DNA of 20,283 nt. It comes from Bacteroidales bacterium UBA4417 (GTDB lineage: Bacteria; Bacteroidota; Bacteroidia; Bacteroidales; UBA4417). Position numbers and translations under genes: made by a program. The stretch is taken from the NCBI GenBank assembly GCA_002389705.1, contig DGQJ01000251.1:1-20283 (forward strand), read 5' to 3'. The notes beneath the pieces were generated by a model that was not told the origin of the DNA, ran no database searches, and saw only the letters and a program-made list of their open reading frames with translations. Shown here one piece after another: positions 16,254-20,283 of the stretch (its first letter is position 1; each line of letters opens with the position of its first letter).

Positions 16254-16297
16254 CTATTTTATTTATAATTTCATTTGTCTTACTCAGTCCGTAACGA
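16254..16297 (-). repeat. P7 3' end with a possible eroded echo in the P7/P6 spacer
   Basis: P7 ends at 16280-16297 (tcg tta cgg act gag taa). At the position where other spacers carry the echo (16254-16271), the plus strand reads ctattttatttataattt. Only about 10 of 17 bases fit, and the sequence is so A/T-rich that the match may be chance. The spacer length, 37 bp, equals that of the echo-bearing spacers, which is the better argument for common origin. Confidence 0.3.
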
Positions 16298-18679
16298 CTT
16301 TACAGGGTTGGCAATTGCTGCCTTTATGGCCTGGAAACTGACAGTAAAAAGTGCTATAAGCATAACCAACAGGCTGGCCAGGGTAAAAAGCCACCAATCC
16401 AATGTAGTCCGGTACGGGTAATTTTGCAGCCATTTTTCAGAGGCAAGCCACGAAAGTGGTATGGCAATTATTAAGGCGATGGAAACAAGCAGTAAGAAAT
16501 CCTTTGAGAGTTTAGTAACAACATTGCTAACCGAAGCACCCAGCACTTTCCGGATGCCAATTTCTTTTGTTCTTTTTTCCGCCGCCAGAACCGATAACCC
16601 GAATAAGCCTATGCATGAAATAAATATGGTGAGGATGGCTCCAAACAAAATAATCTGCTTCCACTTTGCTTCCGACTCGTAGTCCTTTATCCTTTGTTCG
16701 TCCTTAAAAATATAGGAGTAAGGGCTCAGCGGGAAGAATTCCCTGAATTTTTCCTGTATGAACTTAAGACTCGCGGTTTCGGTGCCCGGCTTGATTTTAA
16801 TATTGAATTTTCCGTACCCGTTTGAATTTTTCATCGTAAACATTTGCGGGCCAATTTTTTGATTCAAAGCAGCATAATGATAATCTTTTACAACCCCGAT
16901 TACCTGGTAAATTTCATTGTCCCTGTAATAAAAATTAACGGTTTCGCCAATCGGGTTTTTCCAGCCGGCTTTTTTTACGAAAGCTTCGTTTACCAGGATA
17001 GAATTAGCGGCATCCGATGGATTTGACCTGGAAAAATTCCTGCCTTGTACCAGCGGAATTTTCATAGTTGGAATATAGGATTCATCAACCGTTTCGTAAG
17101 CAAAATTGAGCACTGAATCGCTGGCTACTTTTGCCGCTGTGCCCCAAAATCCACTGTTTTTTGGCGCCACATCAACAATGTTCGGGTTTTTAAGTAATTC
17201 TGCTTTAAAAGTTGCAGCTTCACTGTGTTTGAGCCCTTCTTTGCTTACCTCAACAATATTGCGGTCGTCGTAACCCATGTCGGTTTTGGTCAGGAAATTA
17301 AACTGCCTGTAAATGGTAAATGTCCCTATAATCAGGAACGAAGCCAGCGCAAACTGCAACACTACCAAGGATTTTTGCAGGTAGTTTTTGCCGGCAAGAT
17401 TAAAGCGGCTGTATAAAGTCTCAACTGGCCTGTAGCCCGACAACACCAAAGCCGGGTAAAAGCCTGCCAGCAATCCGGTTAAAAGGAAAAGTACAAAGTA
17501 AGAGGCAATTAGTTTTACATCGAACAGGTACGAAAATGACAGCGCTTTGTTCGACAGGTTGTTAAAAACAGGCAGGCTAAGTTCAACAAGTAACAAAGCC
17601 AATGTGAAAGCAATTAAACAAAGTAAAAAGGATTCGCCTAAGAACTGGAATATCAATTGTTTCCTGTCGCTTCCTATCACTTTGCGAACGCCTATTTCCT
17701 TTGCCCGTTTTAGGGAACGGGCAATGGTTAGGTTCACGAAATTAATACAGGCAATGAGGAGTACAAACAAGGCAATTCCTGACAGAATGTAGGAATACAT
17801 GGGATTGCTGGCATTTTGCAAACCATTTTGCGATGGCAATTCCGTACTCATATGCATATCGGTAAACGGTTGCAACGAATAGGTGCCCATCCCTTCATCA
17901 AAGCCATTAAGGTATTTTTCAACCATTTCTTTGTAAGCTGCTCCTGCATCCCTCACGAAAAATGACTGCATCTGATTCTCAACCGTTTGCACATTCGCAT
18001 TGGGGTTTAACACCACAAAAGTGTTGAGGAAAAAATTAAACCAGTTTTCGCTGTTTCTGGCATCTGATTCCGATTCGCGGAATGGTAATAGTACTGAGAA
18101 TTGTATGGATGAATTCTGGGGACATCTTTTAGCTACGGCAGTAACTTTATACGGCACAAATACGCTGTCTTCTTTCAGCATCATTGTTTTACCAACTACA
18201 TCGGTTTTGCCGAAATGCTTTATAGCGGCATCTTCGGATAATACGATGGAATGTGGCTCCGACAGGCATGTTGCCGGATTACCGTTGATCAATGGAAATG
18301 TAAATACGGAAAAGAAACTCGTATCGACATAGAGCAAATCCTGCGACTGAACTTCGGTGCCGTTTTTAATGTCCTGTGATCCGCTCTGTACCCGGACAAA
18401 GGATTGTATACCAGGTACATTTTTTGCAAACCGCGGGCCCTGCAGGAATCCTGTATTGCTATCCTTGTGGTAAGTGCCCCCGAACTTTGAAAGCGTAACA
18501 ATCCTGTAAACGTGATTTACATTTTTATGAAACTTGTCAAAACTTGCTTCGTCCTTAACATATAAAAGAATCAGCATGGCGCAGGCCAGGCCAATACTCA
18601 AACCCGCTATGTTAATAACTGAGTAGGTTTTATGACGTGTGAGGTACCGCCAGGCGGTTATGAAATAGCTTTTTAACAT
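16280..18679 (-). CDS. P7: FtsX/MacB-type ABC transporter permease, duplicated (799 aa)
   Basis: TM1 about 21-42 (INIAGLSIGLACAMLILLYV), followed by KDEASFDKFHKN, the typical start of the first MacB-like periplasmic domain, which extends to about 292. TM2 294-315, first coupling motif RAKEIGVRKVIGSD (325-338) with QLIFQFLGES, TM3-4 about 352-405, AGFYPALVLSGYRPVETL, TM5 about 438-457, second periplasmic domain with GRNFSRSNP and GVVKDYHYAAL, TM6, second coupling motif RTKEIGIRKVLGAS near 700, then TM7-8. The start MLKSYFITAWRYL at 18679 follows P8 by 38 bp. It ends ANPVKSLRTE with TAA. Intact and typical of the family; partner and substrate unknown. Confidence 0.94.
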   Translation of the reverse strand: MLKSYFITAWRYLTRHKTYSVINIAGLSIGLACAMLILLYVKDEASFDKFHKNVNHVYRIVTLSKFGGTYHKDSNTGFLQGPRFAKNVPGIQSFVRVQSGSQDIKNGTEVQSQDLLYVDTSFFSVFTFPLINGNPATCLSEPHSIVLSEDAAIKHFGKTDVVGKTMMLKEDSVFVPYKVTAVAKRCPQNSSIQFSVLLPFRESESDARNSENWFNFFLNTFVVLNPNANVQTVENQMQSFFVRDAGAAYKEMVEKYLNGFDEGMGTYSLQPFTDMHMSTELPSQNGLQNASNPMYSYILSGIALFVLLIACINFVNLTIARSLKRAKEIGVRKVIGSDRKQLIFQFLGESFLLCLIAFTLALLLVELSLPVFNNLSNKALSFSYLFDVKLIASYFVLFLLTGLLAGFYPALVLSGYRPVETLYSRFNLAGKNYLQKSLVVLQFALASFLIIGTFTIYRQFNFLTKTDMGYDDRNIVEVSKEGLKHSEAATFKAELLKNPNIVDVAPKNSGFWGTAAKVASDSVLNFAYETVDESYIPTMKIPLVQGRNFSRSNPSDAANSILVNEAFVKKAGWKNPIGETVNFYYRDNEIYQVIGVVKDYHYAALNQKIGPQMFTMKNSNGYGKFNIKIKPGTETASLKFIQEKFREFFPLSPYSYIFKDEQRIKDYESEAKWKQIILFGAILTIFISCIGLFGLSVLAAEKRTKEIGIRKVLGASVSNVVTKLSKDFLLLVSIALIIAIPLSWLASEKWLQNYPYRTTLDWWLFTLASLLVMLIALFTVSFQAIKAAIANPVKSLRTE

Positions 18680-18691
18680 TGCTTTTTTTCT

Positions 18692-18735
18692 TTAATCGGT
18701 TCGTAAACTTTTTAGCTTTACTCTGTCCGCAACGA
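18692..18735 (-). repeat. Duplicated permease 3' end in the P8/P7 spacer (clear echo)
   Basis: P8 ends at 18718-18735 (tcg ttg cgg aca gag taa). The echo at 18692-18709 reads agt tta cga acc gat taa, that is SLRTD plus stop, 26 bp downstream. The linker agctaaaa is identical to that in the P3/P2 spacer, supporting a common duplicated unit. Confidence 0.82.
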
Positions 18736-20283
18736 CTTAACCGGGTTGGCAATGGCTGCTTTAACCGATTGAAAACTCACGGTGAGCACTGCAATTACCA
18801 TTACCAATACACCGGCTGCCAGGAACATCCACCATTTCAAATCAATGCGGTACTGATAATCCTGCAACCATTTATGCATTGCCCACCAGGCCAGCGGAAT
18901 TGCCAGCACAAATGCGATAATCACAAGTTTTAAAAATTCTTTTGAAACCAGCAAAATCAGGTTCGGAATGGTTGCTCCGAAAATTTTCCGTATTCCTATT
19001 TCTTTAACCCTTTGCTGTGTAATATAAGTTGCAAGCCCGAAAAGACCCAGGCAGGCAATCAGTATTGCAATGATGGCGAAAGCTGAAAAAATCTGGCCGG
19101 TTCGCTGCTCGGCTGCATAAAGCGAAGCAAAGTGCTCATCGAGGAAATAATACGAAAACGGAGCTACAGGATTCGCTTTGTCCCACTTCTTCTTAACATC
19201 AGCAAGCAGGTTTTGAACATCCGTGGTTTTTATTTTTACAATGAACCCTGTACGGTAATTATTGCCAAGTTCCATCATAAGCGGAGCAATTCTCTGCTTC
19301 ACCGAAGCGTAATGGAAATCAGCTGCAACACCAATTACTTTAAATTCGTGCTGACCCGAAGTAACTATGGTTTTACCAATTGGATCAGTATTTGCCCAAC
19401 CCAGATCATTAACGGCTGCCTGGTTGATAATTACAGCAAATGAATCAGTTGGAAATTCTTTCGAAAAATTGCGCCCTTTCAGCATCTTGATGCCTAAAGT
19501 CGGAAGGTAATCGTAATCGATATGGTAAATGTTGGTGTGAATTTCGGCACCGTTTTCATTCGCCGACTTATCTTTTGGATAAATCTGGGTGCCATCCATA
19601 TTGGGATTTCCGGGCACATCTGTGCCAACACTTACATTCAATACCCGTGAGTCTTTAAGTAATTCCTGTTTGAAGGCACTCTGAATATCCCTTGAACCCA
19701 ATATGTAAGCATCCTGCAGGTAAAGCACCTGTTCCTTGTCGTACCCGAGTTTTTTATTCTGCATAAAGTGCAGTTGCTGGTATACCACCAGTGTAGAGAT
19801 AATCAGGATGGTGGAAACAGCGAACTGAAAGATTACCAAACCACTCCGCAGCGGGCTTTTGTGATTGGTAGAAGTGGATGAAGAACCTTTCAGAACAGTA
19901 ATAATATTGAAGGAGGAAAGGAAAAAGGCAGGATAAATTCCGGATAAAATTCCGACAACCAAACCCAAAGCCAGCACCGACAAAATGAATGGAATTTTGA
20001 AGAAAAACCCTAAACTAAGATGCGTTCCGGCCAGCTGGTTAAAATGAGGAATCAATGCATACACCAGCGCATAGGTAAAAATGATTGCAATATAGGTGAG
20101 CAGCACCGACTCAACCAGGAATTGTATCATGAGTTGCTTCTTGCCGGACCCTATCACTTTACGAATACCGACTTCCCGGGCGCGTTTCGCGGAAGCTGCC
20201 GTTGACAGGTTTGTAAAATTTACACATGCCAGCAGCAGGATAAAAATGGCCAGCGCGCTGAAAATATACACATATTGAATATC
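18718..20283 (-). CDS. P8: FtsX/MacB-type ABC transporter permease, C-terminal 521 aa (5' end beyond window)
   Basis: The frame is open to the right edge: codons for D-I-Q-Y precede the GTG at 20271-20269, and DIQYVYIFSALAIFILLLAC is the usual TM2 segment, so that GTG encodes an internal valine and is not the start. By comparison with P1 to P7, about 275-280 N-terminal residues (TM1 and first periplasmic domain) lie outside. Visible in order: TM2, first coupling motif RAREVGIRKVIGSG with QLMIQFLVES, TM3-4, SGIYPAFFLSSFNII, TM5, second periplasmic domain (LGYDKEQVLYLQD, GRNFSKEFP, GVAADFHYASV), TM6, second coupling motif QRVKEIGIRKIFGAT, TM7-8 with WKWWMFLAAG-like spacing (LKWWMFLAAG), and the tail ANPVKSLRTE with TAA. 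Whether it is the first gene of the array cannot be seen. Confidence 0.92.
   Translation of the reverse strand, partial: DIQYVYIFSALAIFILLLACVNFTNLSTAASAKRAREVGIRKVIGSGKKQLMIQFLVESVLLTYIAIIFTYALVYALIPHFNQLAGTHLSLGFFFKIPFILSVLALGLVVGILSGIYPAFFLSSFNIITVLKGSSSTSTNHKSPLRSGLVIFQFAVSTILIISTLVVYQQLHFMQNKKLGYDKEQVLYLQDAYILGSRDIQSAFKQELLKDSRVLNVSVGTDVPGNPNMDGTQIYPKDKSANENGAEIHTNIYHIDYDYLPTLGIKMLKGRNFSKEFPTDSFAVIINQAAVNDLGWANTDPIGKTIVTSGQHEFKVIGVAADFHYASVKQRIAPLMMELGNNYRTGFIVKIKTTDVQNLLADVKKKWDKANPVAPFSYYFLDEHFASLYAAEQRTGQIFSAFAIIAILIACLGLFGLATYITQQRVKEIGIRKIFGATIPNLILLVSKEFLKLVIIAFVLAIPLAWWAMHKWLQDYQYRIDLKWWMFLAAGVLVMVIAVLTVSFQSVKAAIANPVKSLRTE

Noticed and set aside
6516..18679. Frameshifted or decayed copies among the permeases
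   Set aside because: All seven complete genes are uninterrupted, 787-823 residues, with all landmarks in order.
20269..20271. GTG as start codon of P8
   Set aside because: The frame stays open to the edge with D-I-Q-Y before it, and the sequence there is the middle of the family (start of TM2); the true start lies outside.
1670..20283. BceB-type (bacitracin) permeases or fused MacB proteins
   Set aside because: BceB has 10 TM segments with one large extracellular domain, and MacB has a fused N-terminal ATPase with 4 TM segments. These proteins have about 8 TM segments, two periplasmic domains and no ATPase.
1..20283. CRISPR arrays, tRNA or rRNA genes, insertion sequences or phage genes
   Set aside because: No repeat-spacer pattern, RNA gene signature, transposase or integrase coding sequence was seen; long repeats are explained by permease paralogy.

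Overview
The window is one dense, almost entirely minus-strand block. It comes from a Bacteroidota genome, probably a Sphingobacteriia/Chitinophagia-like or Bacteroidales-like environmental lineage. The clues are FtsX/MacB-type permeases of about 800 residues ending in the 'ANPVxSLRTE' tail, moderate-to-low GC, A-rich leaders without clear Shine-Dalgarno sequences, and a G/C-box hairpin intergenic repeat of a kind common in that phylum. No genus can be assigned.

Transcription runs right to left. Eight paralogous ABC-transporter permease genes come first, called P8 to P1 here: P8 18718->20283 (5' end outside the window), P7 16280-18679, P6 13771-16242, P5 11334-13733, P4 8907-11297, P3 6516-8897, P2 4071-6479 and P1 1670-4033. 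Seven are complete and intact. Spacers are 36-38 bp, except 9 bp between P4 and P3, so one long polycistronic mRNA is likely. A 223-bp gap (1447-1669) follows, then one MacB/LolD-type ATP-binding protein (781-1446). After a 255-bp repeat-bearing gap (526-780) comes the N-terminal 175 codons of a TolC-type outer-membrane efflux protein (1-525) that runs off the left edge.

Each permease is an internally duplicated full-transporter membrane subunit: TM1, periplasmic MacB-like domain, FtsX core (TM2-4), then TM5, a second periplasmic domain and a second FtsX core (TM6-8). One polypeptide could therefore pair with an ATPase dimer. Eight divergent permeases with a single visible ATPase suggest a shared motor serving several permeases, with TolC as the outer-membrane exit. 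The substrate cannot be read from the sequence. No adaptor (HlyD/MacA-like) gene or regulator lies inside the window.

The most unexpected structure is at the junctions between permease genes. In five spacers a second copy of the 3' coding end ('S-L-R-T-E/D', with a stop in most) sits exactly 26 bp downstream of the real one and out of frame. A sixth spacer has only a doubtful trace. The terminal gene P1 and the 9-bp junction gene P4 have a single tail, and that tail is of the 'echo' spelling. This is a molecular record of how the array was built.
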